Assembly: GCA_017631795.1 (NCBI GenBank)
Contig: JAGBSO010000035.1
Coordinates: 23,985 to 87,984 of the forward strand
Direction of reading: 5' to 3'
DNA from: Clostridia bacterium
GTDB lineage: Bacteria > Bacillota > Clostridia > Oscillospirales > Acutalibacteraceae
DNA: 64,000 nucleotides
Below are positions 34,201 to 41,647 of this stretch, piece after piece. The position numbers were made by a program, and so were the translations under genes. The notes under the pieces were generated by a model, which saw nothing but the letters and a program-made list of their open reading frames with translations, was not told the origin of the DNA and searched no databases. The stretch's first letter is position 1. Every line of letters begins with the position of its first letter.

Positions 34201-35341
34201 TGTATTCATTTTCGGACTGCGAATATGTGCGTTTGCGTATTGCCAGAATTATTCTGTCTGCACATTGCCTGTTCAGTGTGTCAACAGCACGTATGATTGA
34301 TCTGATATCCGCATTGTCGCTTTCGTTTGTCGGATTTTGTGAGTTTTTCAGGTCAGCAAGTATGCAGATGCAGGCGTTGTCACGACAATTTGAAAGATAA
34401 AGATTTTTAACATTTTCGCATAAGTCTTTTGTGCAGCCTGCAGACGGCAGTAGTGTGGAAATTGCTATAACCGTTTTTTCGCTGTCGGGAATACCGTCTG
34501 AAAAATCCATTTTGAAAACAGGCTCTTTTGCGGGGATTTTTGAAACAATGAAATCTGTTATAAATTTCATGGCTTCCCATAACGGCAGATATAATAATAA
34601 AAACAAATACCATTCTTTTGCAATAACAGAAAAACCTATGCCTGCAATCAGCGGAATAACCGCTTCCGTTACAAGAAGCAGTTTGCCGATGTTTTGTCTG
34701 TCTTTTTTTATATCCAGAAAAAATCCTATATGTTTGTTTTCTTTTTTTGCCTGTTCAAGAATACGTTTTGCAACAACTGTTTCATCTGAATTCTCTTTTT
34801 CGGCAGTTTTGTGAATTGCCGTGCGGTAAGTTTCTTTTGTCTGCTCACTCATGTTGCGGTATACACCTGTCGGATCCTGACACAGCAGTTTTTCTGTTTC
34901 ACTTGCTTTAAGAAGTATTTCACCGAAATCAATGTCAGGCAAAAGAAAAAGTGACCTGACCGCATTTATCATAACATCTTCGTTTGTTTGAGCATTCTGA
35001 GCTATCATGTCAATCAGAGTGAAAGCAATTGCAGTGGGCAGAGTCTGAAAAAATACAATTGACACTTTTTTGTCTGCAAGAAAAGAAATTATATCCCGTG
35101 TTTGAGGTAAATTTCCGTTGGCGCAGAGTTGGTTGCATAATTCAACCGAAGACTGCACGGAAATACATATATTTTTATTTTTTAAGGCTTTTGACACAGC
35201 TGTGAAGTTTTTTTCAATAATATGAAAATTATCCGTAAACCACATTATGCTTTCATTTTTTTCGTTTATGGAACTGAATGACTTTTTATATTTTCTGAGC
35301 AATCTGATATTTTTTTTCAGAACAGTTTTTAAATATTTCAT
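28250..35341 (-). CDS. Cyclic beta-1,2-glucan synthase-like protein (GT84/GH94, NdvB/Cgs type)
   Basis: A giant membrane enzyme of 2363 residues. Order: N-terminal cytoplasmic region; two membrane helices near residue 240; a processive glycosyltransferase domain with ALDSDTSMP, ILSHDILEG and RLHRWIRGD; further membrane helices; a glycoamylase-like domain (GTMFEYFMP, DGQNYSIVRSYMAHHVGM); a beta-sandwich region; and a C-terminal GH94 phosphorylase-like domain with GFRDQLQDAM and the catalytic-Asp motif GGDWNDS about 275 residues from the end. In Cgs proteins these units elongate, cyclise and trim beta-1,2-glucan. It is shorter than Brucella Cgs (about 2800). A TTG start 19 codons upstream lacks a ribosome binding site; the chosen ATG has GGGGTGG. 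Confidence 0.88.
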   Translation of the reverse strand: MKYLKTVLKKNIRLLRKYKKSFSSINEKNESIMWFTDNFHIIEKNFTAVSKALKNKNICISVQSSVELCNQLCANGNLPQTRDIISFLADKKVSIVFFQTLPTAIAFTLIDMIAQNAQTNEDVMINAVRSLFLLPDIDFGEILLKASETEKLLCQDPTGVYRNMSEQTKETYRTAIHKTAEKENSDETVVAKRILEQAKKENKHIGFFLDIKKDRQNIGKLLLVTEAVIPLIAGIGFSVIAKEWYLFLLLYLPLWEAMKFITDFIVSKIPAKEPVFKMDFSDGIPDSEKTVIAISTLLPSAGCTKDLCENVKNLYLSNCRDNACICILADLKNSQNPTNESDNADIRSIIRAVDTLNRQCADRIILAIRKRTYSQSENEYTGYERKRGAIISLAKLITEGRNDFSILRGNKENLAGAKYIMALDSDTSMPLGSLSELVAIAAHPVNRPVISVSEQRVTQGYGIISPRVETDVKSACKTHYSSVMAGNGGLPAYTSSVREKYMELFSESIFSGKGLIDIKTFNTLMPDRFPEQRILSHDILEGIILRTAFAGDITLTDSFPPNENAYFRRLHRWIRGDIQNLPFIFKRKNSVPYGSISVLGKYWLADNIRRALTPVIASLCLISSVFLPDTASVILSATAIASMAMPHLFSCFITLINGGISMFSRLYFSDAMPYALACLAKAFTSVVMMVTEAVCCADAVIRSLFRMIVSKKHLLQWTTAADSNSGTAVSFAKKSIPSVIAGIFLVFYGNPVSVFAGILLILDLPFSVLSARKKISHETKISENEKNRLLSYCASMWRFYETHCNKKNNYLIPDNVQEIPVYREADRTSPTNIGMMLCSFLAARDFDFIDSDELYEKLSKSFETIGKMEKYKGHLYNWYNTRTLEIMQPKFISTVDSGNFLCCIVALAEGLESYANENPKLREIIEICNRITDECDLDFLYDKRRRLFRIGFDTEKNELTSSLFDLLMSEARMTSYFATASGKVPVSHWQTLARPLSANGRYTGPVSWSGTMFEYFMPAIFIPSEKNTLGYEALRFCIHCQKKRVKSRNIPYGISESGYYAFDPLLNYRYKAHGVSSIAMKTAAENETVISPYSTFLTIPFDPHSAINNLQRLKKIGMYGKFGFYEAVDYTPSRTDGQNYSIVRSYMAHHVGMSFLSAANAVFDNIMQRRFMKNSFMSGGKSLLDERIPSDMKVYKNTDDVSALKRPERMQKINDEYKSISPFSYESHTISNGEWSVFTTDSGKSISVYGNTCIFAKRQSLFSFPDGIFAAIKNDKKILSFSGAIISNQNHSTSFDSTSSVFRNSNNSFAISESVCVHPFLPAQIHRYTIKNKTKEKKQIQLMIYCEPILENINGQIAHPAFSKLFIDIRKNDEENLLSVTRKQHNKEKQIYVSVGFADKTDFEFCDDREAVIPRNSDIAEIFSKEIDFSSKSADKCIFIKTKLTLAPKETITKALIICGASDFQESVNRIASIRKNSLPSLSKCALSLFDKTSITGIYAKKVIERSFFGRSLSAETLKAVKENVLSRDDLWKTGVSGDYPVILVFADKNDVTATSAFIKLYSKLRLAGIITEIVFITDSTEGYIDSFTENIRKLCGDTMSDIIGNRGGIFILNTDNLTKNDLLLLTACATAVYPEKNNEVTSSANRMIPIHPCKKIKITENSFTENGYITGKTPYLPWCHIIANRNFGTLVSDSSSGFSWAMNSRENKLTPWSNDTRERLSGELLLLETDKKRYDIIKGATAVFENGSARYLSAADELIFQTTMSVRGENMCKEIKIEILNNSNTEKQFSLYFYTEPVMVDNKKSSRFIKTVIKDNKIFAHNPFNTVFGGFLCISSDEKCVFLTDKTAFLCGEKRNELKNDCIVAERKIILPSKNQTTVKFYLSYSQNIKAAANMPYIPPKKVNTNKIEIETPDKELNLIFNNFLLNQIISGRINGRTGFYQCSGAFGFRDQLQDAMAVILTHPEILRTHIIRCAAAQFCEGDVLHWFHQLIINNKRVLRGVRTHYSDDLLWLPLAVSEYCTKTGDTSILDISIPFIDAPVLEKGEKERYGEYTLSNKKASVYNHCLRAIFHACSFGKHGLPLIKGGDWNDSFNAVGIEHKGESVWLAMFLSFVAKKFTVTALQTKDRITADRLTKLSDRLMLSVDEHAWADDRYLRCFYDDGTPMGKSGDSQCEIDLLPQVWSAIAGMPDKNRCSIALATAERLLYDKDNDMVKLFYPPFTADGKTAGYVNRYPAGIRENGGQYTHGAVWFADAYFSSGNGDKGYEILKTLNPATKDHAIYKTEPYYLAGDIYSGKDITGRGGWSIYTGSAGWFYRTVYEKMLGITQTGGLIITNPCLPECFEGSKVKITIDGNTREFVIN

Positions 35342-35413
35342 TCGGGAAAACCACCCCTGATGTATTTTTTTTGAATATTTTTCCCCGAAAATATACAAAT
35401 ATTTAAAACAGTG

Positions 35414-35442
35414 TTGACGAACAGGACATTTAGTGATAAAAT
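35414..35442 (+). promoter_or_regulatory. Sigma-A promoter for yebC
   Basis: TTGACG, 17 bases, TAAAAT, 32 bases before the start codon. Confidence 0.75.
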
Positions 35443-35474
35443 ATATTAGAATTTTTTATGTAAAGGTGATTTAT

Positions 35475-36215
35475 ATGTCAGGACACTCCAAATGGAGTAC
35501 TATAAAAAGAAAAAAGGAGAAAACCGATAATCAGAGAGCAAAGGTTTTCACCAAAATCGGCAGAGAGATTGCAGTAGCTGTCCGTGACGGCGGTCCCGAC
35601 CCTGCAGGTAACTCAAAGCTCAAGGATATCATTGCAAAGGCAAAGGCTGCAAACGTGCCCAATGATAATATCGAAAGAATTATCAAAAAAGCATCAGGTG
35701 ACGGCGATTCAGCAAACTACGAAGAGTGCGTATACGAAGGTTACGGTCCCAACGGTATTGCTGTTATCGTTGAAACACTTACAGATAACAGAAACCGTAC
35801 AGCAGGTGAAATGCGTCATTATTTCGACAAGTACGGCGGAAATATGGGTCAGTCAGGCTCTGTTATGTTTATGTTCAACCGTCAGGGCAATATCGTTATT
35901 GAAAAAGACGGTGTTGATGAAGATGCTCTTCTCGAAACAGCTCTTGAAGCAGGTGCAGAAGACCTTGTGACAGACGAAGAAGATGTTTTCGAAGTAAGAA
36001 CACAGCCTCACGATGTAGGCTCAGTAAGTGAAGCTCTTGCAGCAGCAGGATATGTTGCAATTTCTGCAGAAGCAGAGTACATTCCTTCAACATACACAAG
36101 ACTTGATAATCCCGATGATATCAAGAACATGGGCAAAATGCTCGAAATGTTCGAAGAAAATGACGACGTTCAGAACGTATGGCATAACTGGGAAAACGAA
36201 GAAGATTACGAATAA
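35475..36215 (+). CDS. yebC: YebC/PmpR family protein
   Basis: Conserved cytoplasmic protein of 246 residues, linked in recent work on the YebC/TACO1 family to translation through difficult stretches and earlier annotated as a transcriptional regulator. The start MSGHSKWSTIKRKKEK is diagnostic, followed by KIGREIAVAVRDGGPDP and NVPNDNIERIIKKA. GHSKW behind AAGGTGAT fixes the start; the upstream in-frame codons are not family sequence. Single-gene unit between a promoter and a terminator. Confidence 0.95.
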   Translation: MSGHSKWSTIKRKKEKTDNQRAKVFTKIGREIAVAVRDGGPDPAGNSKLKDIIAKAKAANVPNDNIERIIKKASGDGDSANYEECVYEGYGPNGIAVIVETLTDNRNRTAGEMRHYFDKYGGNMGQSGSVMFMFNRQGNIVIEKDGVDEDALLETALEAGAEDLVTDEEDVFEVRTQPHDVGSVSEALAAAGYVAISAEAEYIPSTYTRLDNPDDIKNMGKMLEMFEENDDVQNVWHNWENEEDYE

Positions 36216-36233
36216 TTGTAAATCTCATAAAAA

Positions 36234-36268
36234 ACAGCCGCTGGGAATCCAACGGCTGTGATTTTTTT
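36234..36268. terminator. Bidirectional intrinsic terminator
   Basis: ACAGCCG and CGGCTGT enclose a 12-base loop, with T7 to the right and A6 to the left. It separates yebC from the convergent lipoprotein gene. Confidence 0.85.
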
Positions 36269-36983
36269 ATTCAGTTGCAATGTTATATGGATCTGTATTT
36301 ATCTGCACACGGTCTTCTGTCACATTCTGTGTGAAGTCCAGAAGTTCCCAGCGCATAAGCAGTTCCTGAGTTTTTGCATCGTAAAGCTCACATTTTGATG
36401 CAAACTGAAGTGCATCATCTATCCAGATATAGGCGATTCTTGTGGTTTCGCCGTTTTCTGTTTCCACCTGTTTGTATCTTGTGGCACTGCGTTCACCTAC
36501 GAAATCAGAGCCGACTTTTGTTACATTTTTATAAACAGGGAAATAAGGGTCACACACAGACAGCATAACAAATCCCGAATAGACAGAATCAATGGTGGTA
36601 TCTGTAACAACGGTAACAGTACCTGCTCTCTTCTGCTTGTCAAGCATGTACTGAAGCATATATCCGTCTTCCTGAGTCAGATAGGTGATGATATTTGTCG
36701 CAGAATCTACTGACTGATAATATTTTCCGCATTTACCTTCAGTAATTGTGGACTGACCGGTTTTTTTGTCAAAATATGAATATGAAAGTGCATATGATTT
36801 CTGCCATGATGTGTCAGGATCAAGAACCTGTGCAGGGTCATAATTCAGAGAAACGGTTTCCTGTTCTGTGGGAAGAACATAATCGCCGAAGTCAACATTT
36901 CCTTCGGGGGTATTGCCGTTACATGATGCGAAGCAGAAAATCAATATGAATAATAAAGCTAAAGCTGAAAATCTTTTTTGCAT
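36267..36983 (-). CDS. Lipoprotein of unknown function
   Basis: A type II signal peptide with hydrophobic core ALALLFILIF and lipobox FASC, Cys21, anchors it to the outer membrane face. The mature part, about 218 residues, is beta-rich with alternating short hydrophobic strands (for example TVTVVTDTTIDSVYSGFVML), like lipid- or ligand-binding LolA-like folds; no family is recognised. Start chosen for AGGAGG eight bases upstream. Transcribed alone from a good promoter. Confidence 0.7.
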   Translation of the reverse strand: MQKRFSALALLFILIFCFASCNGNTPEGNVDFGDYVLPTEQETVSLNYDPAQVLDPDTSWQKSYALSYSYFDKKTGQSTITEGKCGKYYQSVDSATNIITYLTQEDGYMLQYMLDKQKRAGTVTVVTDTTIDSVYSGFVMLSVCDPYFPVYKNVTKVGSDFVGERSATRYKQVETENGETTRIAYIWIDDALQFASKCELYDAKTQELLMRWELLDFTQNVTEDRVQINTDPYNIATE

Positions 36984-37002
36984 ATCAAAATCCTCCTTGT
37001 AC

Positions 37003-37032
37003 ATTATCCTATAAAATACAGACTTTTGTCAA
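37003..37032 (-). promoter_or_regulatory. Sigma-A promoter for the lipoprotein gene
   Basis: TTGACA, 18 bases, GATAAT on the minus strand, about 20 bases before the start codon. Confidence 0.65.
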
Positions 37033-37061
37033 GGTTAAAACCAAAAAATTTATTAATATTA

Positions 37062-37090
37062 TTGATTCACTATGTTTAGTTTGATATAAT
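37062..37090 (+). promoter_or_regulatory. Sigma-A promoter for the YhhN-family gene
   Basis: TTGATT, 17 bases, TATAAT, about 34 bases before the start codon. Confidence 0.75.
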
Positions 37091-37123
37091 AAACTAAAAT
37101 AAACATTGAAAGCGGGTAAAATT

Positions 37124-37828
37124 ATGTTGTATTTTATTGCTCTTGCACTGGGAATTGTTGCAACAATTGCATTCCTTGTGAAACGTGTCAAAGAAGGTGG
37201 CGTTAAAGCCGCAATGCTCAAAGCTTTTGCAAGCACTCTCTTTGTTGCAACGGGTGTTGCTGCTGCGTCAACAGTTATAGGTTATAGAATCAGTATTGCA
37301 CTCTTTGTTGTAATGGGGCTTGTAATGGGTCTTATGGGTGACATCTGGCTTGATCTCAAATGGGTTTATCCTGAAACAAACGATACATACACATTCGCAG
37401 GTTTCGGCTCATTCATGATAGGTCATTTCTTCTATCTTGCAGGTCTGTTCATTCATTATGCAGACTTCACAAAGCCTTTATATATTGTTATTCCTGCTGT
37501 AATTGCTCTTCTTCTCGGCGGTGGTGTTGTTATTCTTGAAAAGCCCATGAAGATGGTATACGGCAAATTCAAGGCAATCACAGGCGTTTACGGCTTTGTT
37601 TTAGGCTTTATGACATTCCTTTCAGGTTCACTTGCCCTTATGCATAATTTCAAAGAAATGACACTCAACTTCATGTTTGTGGGCGGCGTTCTTTTCCTTC
37701 TCTCAGACCTTATTCTTTCAGGCACATATTTCGGCGAAGGAAAGAGAAGACCTGTTGATATCGTAACAAACCATGTTGCATACTATGCTGCACAGTTTGT
37801 TATTGCAAGTGCGATATTATTCATATAA
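37124..37828 (+). CDS. YhhN-family (TMEM86-like) membrane protein
   Basis: About eight membrane helices in 234 residues. The family's conserved positions are present: MGLMGDIWLDLK, FGSFMIGHFFYLAG and VLFLLSDLILSG, with NHVAYYAAQ near the end. Animal and some bacterial members hydrolyse lysoplasmalogen vinyl-ether bonds, so a role in ether-lipid turnover is possible; plasmalogens are common in anaerobic Clostridia. The ATG was preferred over a TTG six codons earlier; the ribosome binding site is weak in both cases. Confidence 0.75.
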   Translation: MLYFIALALGIVATIAFLVKRVKEGGVKAAMLKAFASTLFVATGVAAASTVIGYRISIALFVVMGLVMGLMGDIWLDLKWVYPETNDTYTFAGFGSFMIGHFFYLAGLFIHYADFTKPLYIVIPAVIALLLGGGVVILEKPMKMVYGKFKAITGVYGFVLGFMTFLSGSLALMHNFKEMTLNFMFVGGVLFLLSDLILSGTYFGEGKRRPVDIVTNHVAYYAAQFVIASAILFI

Positions 37829-37856
37829 GTAATTATTTATGGGGTTAATCCCGAAT

Positions 37857-38041
37857 AGTTAGGAGTTTGAAGTTAGCAGTTTGAAGTGAATGAAGGGGTT
37901 ACACCCCTTACCCCATTATAATGCAGACGAAGCATAAATGGCGGTATACAACAAAAACTTCAATTCCTTAATTTAGAGCGTAGCGGAACAAGCCCGTCAG
38001 GGCTTCCGACACTTCTCACTCCTAACTCCTCACTTCTCACT
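37857..38041. repeat. Structured intergenic repeat, copy 1
   Basis: A 185-base non-coding element. Its outer 32-base arms (37857-37888 and 38010-38041) are inverted copies of each other, 24 of 32 positions complementary, rich in AGTTTGAAGT-type words. Inside are a GGGGT/ACCCC hairpin, then GAGCGTAGCGGAA followed by the hairpin AAGCCC-GTCA-GGGCTT and CCG. A second copy with compensating changes lies at the right end of the window. No ORF is evident. It resembles palindromic mobile repeats (REP/MITE-like) and ends 22 bases before the ECF promoter. Confidence 0.65.
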
Positions 38042-38062
38042 GAAAAAAATTTTAACATTTCT

Positions 38063-38095
38063 TGCAACACTTTGCCATTTTCAGCACTCTAATAG
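38063..38095 (+). promoter_or_regulatory. Probable ECF-type promoter of the sigma factor operon
   Basis: TGCAACACTTT followed about 17 bases later by CTCTAATAG resembles the AAC-type -35 and TCTAA-type -10 used by many Firmicutes ECF sigma factors, so the operon may activate itself. The match is by eye. Confidence 0.5.
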
Positions 38096-38115
38096 ATGAA
38101 GGGAGCGTGACACCA

Positions 38116-38637
38116 ATGAAAAACGATCTCACAAAACTCATCAGGGAGGCACAGACGGGAAACAGTAAAGCGTTTGCAACAGTTTACAGCTTCTATGCAA
38201 ACGATCTGTATCGCTTTGCGCTCTGGTATACCGGTAAGAGCGACGATGCAGAAGATTGTGTGCAGGAGGCTGTTTTAATTGCCTTTAAAAACATTGCAAA
38301 GCTCCGCAAACCGTCTTCATTCAAATCATGGATGTTCAAGATACTGTCAAATGTGTGCAAGACAAAGCTTCTCAATCCCGCAGACAGGCTTTGTACCGTT
38401 TCTGTTGACGAAATACATGAAACAGCATCTGATGTATCATCGGATGATTTTACGGTATCTGCAGAGCTTAAGGCAGCTCTGGATTCACTTTCTCCCGAAG
38501 AGAAGCAGATCGTGCTTCTCAGTGTTATAGGACGCTATAAAAGTTCGGAAATCGCAGAGATCATGGAAATGAAATCAGGATCTGTACGGTCAAAACTTTC
38601 ACGTTCTCTTGAAAAAATGCGGGAACAATTACAGTAA
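38116..38637 (+). CDS. ECF-type RNA polymerase sigma factor
   Basis: A sigma-70 factor of 173 residues with only regions 2 and 4. Region 2 is at about residues 20-85 (DLYRFALWYTGKSDDAEDC, then LRKPSSFKSWMFKI); region 4, at about 115-170, has a helix-turn-helix around GRYKSSEIAEIMEMKSGSV. The ATG with GGGAG upstream was chosen; a longer frame and a GTG three codons earlier fit less well. The next gene starts 18 bases on and encodes a membrane protein likely to be its anti-sigma partner (inference from operon order and topology). Confidence 0.9.
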   Translation: MKNDLTKLIREAQTGNSKAFATVYSFYANDLYRFALWYTGKSDDAEDCVQEAVLIAFKNIAKLRKPSSFKSWMFKILSNVCKTKLLNPADRLCTVSVDEIHETASDVSSDDFTVSAELKAALDSLSPEEKQIVLLSVIGRYKSSEIAEIMEMKSGSVRSKLSRSLEKMREQLQ

Positions 38638-38655
38638 ATCGGGAGGTAATGAGTG

Positions 38656-40764
38656 ATGAAGAAAACTGATTTTGAAAAAGAACTCAGCCAAAAAATGAGC
38701 AGTGAAGAGATAACTCTTCCCGAGTCACTGTCTGCGGAAAATATTGAAAAACTTATTAATGAAAAAGGCTCAATAATCGAGCCTAAAAGAATTGTTTCTT
38801 TCCCAAAGAAAAATGTTGCAAAATGGATTTCTGTTGCGGCAACTCTTGTTATACTGATAGGTGTTGCAGCAGTGGTCGGACTCGGAAATCTGCCTGTTGA
38901 AAAAGCAAATCAGCTTAACGATGAAGAACAGCAGCAGATTATCGAAAACCATGTTGCACAGACTTCGGATTATTCGGAAATTCACAAAACCGTACTGTCA
39001 TATTATAAGGAAATCTATAACAGGAATTATGATCTTCTGACTGACAGTGATGACGGATTTTTTAACGGCATTTTTAATTTCGGTTCAAAAGACACTGCTG
39101 CGGAAGATATTGCCTCAGGCAATTCTTCATCAAGCAGTGCCACAGGTACACTTGCAACTGATACTGAGTCTGCATCCACACAGCACAGCACAACAAATAC
39201 TCAGGTGCAGGGCGTTGACGAAGCTGATATTGTTAAAACAGACGGAAAATATATTTACTATATCGTAAACAACACAATAAATATCGTTGAGTGCGATGAA
39301 GACGCAAAGATGAAGCTTGTCAGCAAAATCAAGCTGACAGATTATATCGATTACGACTTTTATCCCTCAGAAATGTATCTTTATAATGACAATCTCATTG
39401 TGCTTCTCAGAGAAACATCTGAATATCAGCCCGTTTCATACAGCAATTCAAACGGTGTTGTCTGTGATTGCATGTGCTATGCTGTAAAAACAGACACTGT
39501 TGTAAAATGCTTTGATATTTCAGACAGAGCAAATCCGCAAGAATCATTCACCCATAAACTGACAGGTGAATATATTTCATCGAGAGTCACAGACGGCAAA
39601 CTCATCACCGTGGCACAGTTCAGAATTCCCTATGATTCAGTACTGGCGGATGATTTTGACGGTGCATGTGAAGTTGTAAAAGATGTCTGTGTACCCGAAT
39701 ATTCTGTGGGTGACGGTGAACTGAAGAAAATCCCGTCAGACAGAATAAAAGTTTTTGATGAGAAGAATCCCACATGCTACACCGTGACTTCCGTTCTCAA
39801 TCTTGAAGATATGTCTGCAGAGCCGAAAGTCAATGCATTTCTCGGCGGTGCTGAAGAGATTTATTGCACAAGGGAAGAGATTTTTGTTGCAGAAACAATA
39901 TATATGACATGGACGAACAGTGAACAGATTATTGCAACCGATGATCTCGGAAATAAATACGAAACATCAACAAAAGTTCATAAGATGAATATAACTGATG
40001 ACGGTGTTGAGTATGTTGCCTCTGCAACAGTCGGTGGAATGTGCATCAATCAGTTCTCTATGGATAAACATGGCGATTATTTCAGAATTGCCACAAACGG
40101 ATGGGATTACAATGTTGCTGAGCGAAAAACAATGGTATATGTCCTTGATAAAGACATGAAAATTGTCGGATTCCTTGACAATATTGCCCCTGAAGAACAG
40201 ATGAAATCTGCAAGATTTATGGGGGATGTTCTCTATCTCGTCACATTCATGCAGACAGACCCGTTGTTTGTTGTTGATCTGTCAGATCCCGAAAATCCTG
40301 AAATAAAGGGAGAACTGAAAATCCCCGGTTTCTCAACTTATCTTCATCCGGCAGGTGACGGACTTCTTATCGGAGTGGGTGAGGGAGGAACAATGACAGG
40401 TACTGACGGTACTGCAAAAATCTCACTGTTTGATGTTTCTGATCCCTATAATCTTAAAGAACTTGATAATTATTCGACAGGTTCTTATGCATATTTCACA
40501 GGCAATCATAAGGAATTTGTTGTTGTGGATGAAAATACCTATGCGGTTGCATTGTATTATGATCATTCTTACGGAAAGCTTGTTGTTTTCAGCGTAACTG
40601 ACGGCGGAATCGTGATTGATGATATTTACAACGCAAAAACAGGAACAACTTACGGCAAAACCCGAGGCGTGTTCATTAATGACAATGTTTATGTTGTAAA
40701 CGGAACGGGAATTATTTCATATAAAAACGGCAATGAAACGCCTGTTCACGAAATCGGATTCTGA
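38656..40764 (+). CDS. Membrane-anchored beta-propeller protein, probable anti-sigma factor
   Basis: About 55 cytoplasmic residues (EKELSQKMSSEEITLPESL) precede one membrane helix at roughly 56-77 and a large outer part. A Ser/Thr-rich linker leads to the C-terminal beta-propeller domain, which begins near GVDEADIVKTDGKYIYYI, the hallmark of that family, and runs through repeated blades to the end. The layout of a short inner segment, one helix and an outer sensor, cotranscribed with an ECF gene, fits a sigma-binding receptor; the inner segment is too short to identify a known anti-sigma fold. ATG after GGGAGGT chosen over the GTG just before it. Confidence 0.8.
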   Translation: MKKTDFEKELSQKMSSEEITLPESLSAENIEKLINEKGSIIEPKRIVSFPKKNVAKWISVAATLVILIGVAAVVGLGNLPVEKANQLNDEEQQQIIENHVAQTSDYSEIHKTVLSYYKEIYNRNYDLLTDSDDGFFNGIFNFGSKDTAAEDIASGNSSSSSATGTLATDTESASTQHSTTNTQVQGVDEADIVKTDGKYIYYIVNNTINIVECDEDAKMKLVSKIKLTDYIDYDFYPSEMYLYNDNLIVLLRETSEYQPVSYSNSNGVVCDCMCYAVKTDTVVKCFDISDRANPQESFTHKLTGEYISSRVTDGKLITVAQFRIPYDSVLADDFDGACEVVKDVCVPEYSVGDGELKKIPSDRIKVFDEKNPTCYTVTSVLNLEDMSAEPKVNAFLGGAEEIYCTREEIFVAETIYMTWTNSEQIIATDDLGNKYETSTKVHKMNITDDGVEYVASATVGGMCINQFSMDKHGDYFRIATNGWDYNVAERKTMVYVLDKDMKIVGFLDNIAPEEQMKSARFMGDVLYLVTFMQTDPLFVVDLSDPENPEIKGELKIPGFSTYLHPAGDGLLIGVGEGGTMTGTDGTAKISLFDVSDPYNLKELDNYSTGSYAYFTGNHKEFVVVDENTYAVALYYDHSYGKLVVFSVTDGGIVIDDIYNAKTGTTYGKTRGVFINDNVYVVNGTGIISYKNGNETPVHEIGF

Positions 40765-40778
40765 TAGGAGGAATTCTG

Positions 40779-41633
40779 ATGAAAAAGAAGATTCTTGTTA
40801 TTGTAAGTGTTATCGTTTGCGTTGTTGCAATCGGTGTGTTTATTCTTGCAGGAAAGAATATCTCACCGTCAGTCGGTCAGTATCTGCGCGCAGATAACAG
40901 CGACATGATAATTCTTGACAATTCACCGATAGTCATGTCAACACGCAATGATAATATGTTTGAAAAACATGAAAACGGTGATAAGATTCTTGTTTTTCAT
41001 GACGGTATAAATGAATCTTATCCCGGCTCAACAGGAGTATATCTTTCCGTAAAACTTGCAGACGGACATATCTCCGACATTTCAGAAACTGTTCTCCGTC
41101 AGCTTTATGAAATGGGCTGGATTTCATCTGAAGATCTTCTTGTGAGTGAGAATGAATATCCTTCTGCATTGTTTGATATAAAACACGCTTGGTCACACAG
41201 TACATTTGACACAGAGAAAATCAAGATTGCTGCTGACAATGCAGAGATGCTGAATGGCGAATATAATTACCATTTCCCTGTTTTTAAGTTTGACACCTAT
41301 GAAAGTTTCAGAGATTTTCTTGATAATTATGATAAAAACTTTGACGCAGGTTACAGCGATGCCGAAGATTTCAGAGAAAAACTGAAAGACATTAATGAAG
41401 AATACTTCAACGAAAATGCAGTGATAATTATTTCATATTACACGGGTTCAGGCAATACATCATATAATGTGGACAGTGTATATTCTGACGGTGAAATTTT
41501 CCGTCTGAATATAGCTAAACATTCGGAAGGTCAGGGTGGTACATCTGTCATAACTTCCTGTCTTTGTGCTGTCGGTGTTGAGAAGACATTTTTAGGCGAT
41601 TGCAACTCGTTTGATGCTGTATTGGTTGAATAA
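40779..41633 (+). CDS. Exported protein of unknown function, third gene of the ECF operon
   Basis: A signal peptide or anchor (residues 1-25, KKKILVIVSVIVCVVAIG) is followed by about 255 outer residues. The first half (STGVYLSVKLADGHIS) and the second half (FKFDTYESFRDFLDNY, NENAVIIISYYTGSG) look like two small alpha/beta modules; the latter is reminiscent of exported protease-inhibitor-like domains, without certainty. AGGAGG lies before the start. Tight spacing (14 bases) after the beta-propeller gene implies common regulation. Confidence 0.6.
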   Translation: MKKKILVIVSVIVCVVAIGVFILAGKNISPSVGQYLRADNSDMIILDNSPIVMSTRNDNMFEKHENGDKILVFHDGINESYPGSTGVYLSVKLADGHISDISETVLRQLYEMGWISSEDLLVSENEYPSALFDIKHAWSHSTFDTEKIKIAADNAEMLNGEYNYHFPVFKFDTYESFRDFLDNYDKNFDAGYSDAEDFREKLKDINEEYFNENAVIIISYYTGSGNTSYNVDSVYSDGEIFRLNIAKHSEGQGGTSVITSCLCAVGVEKTFLGDCNSFDAVLVE

Positions 41634-41647
41634 AGGAGTTGATAAGT

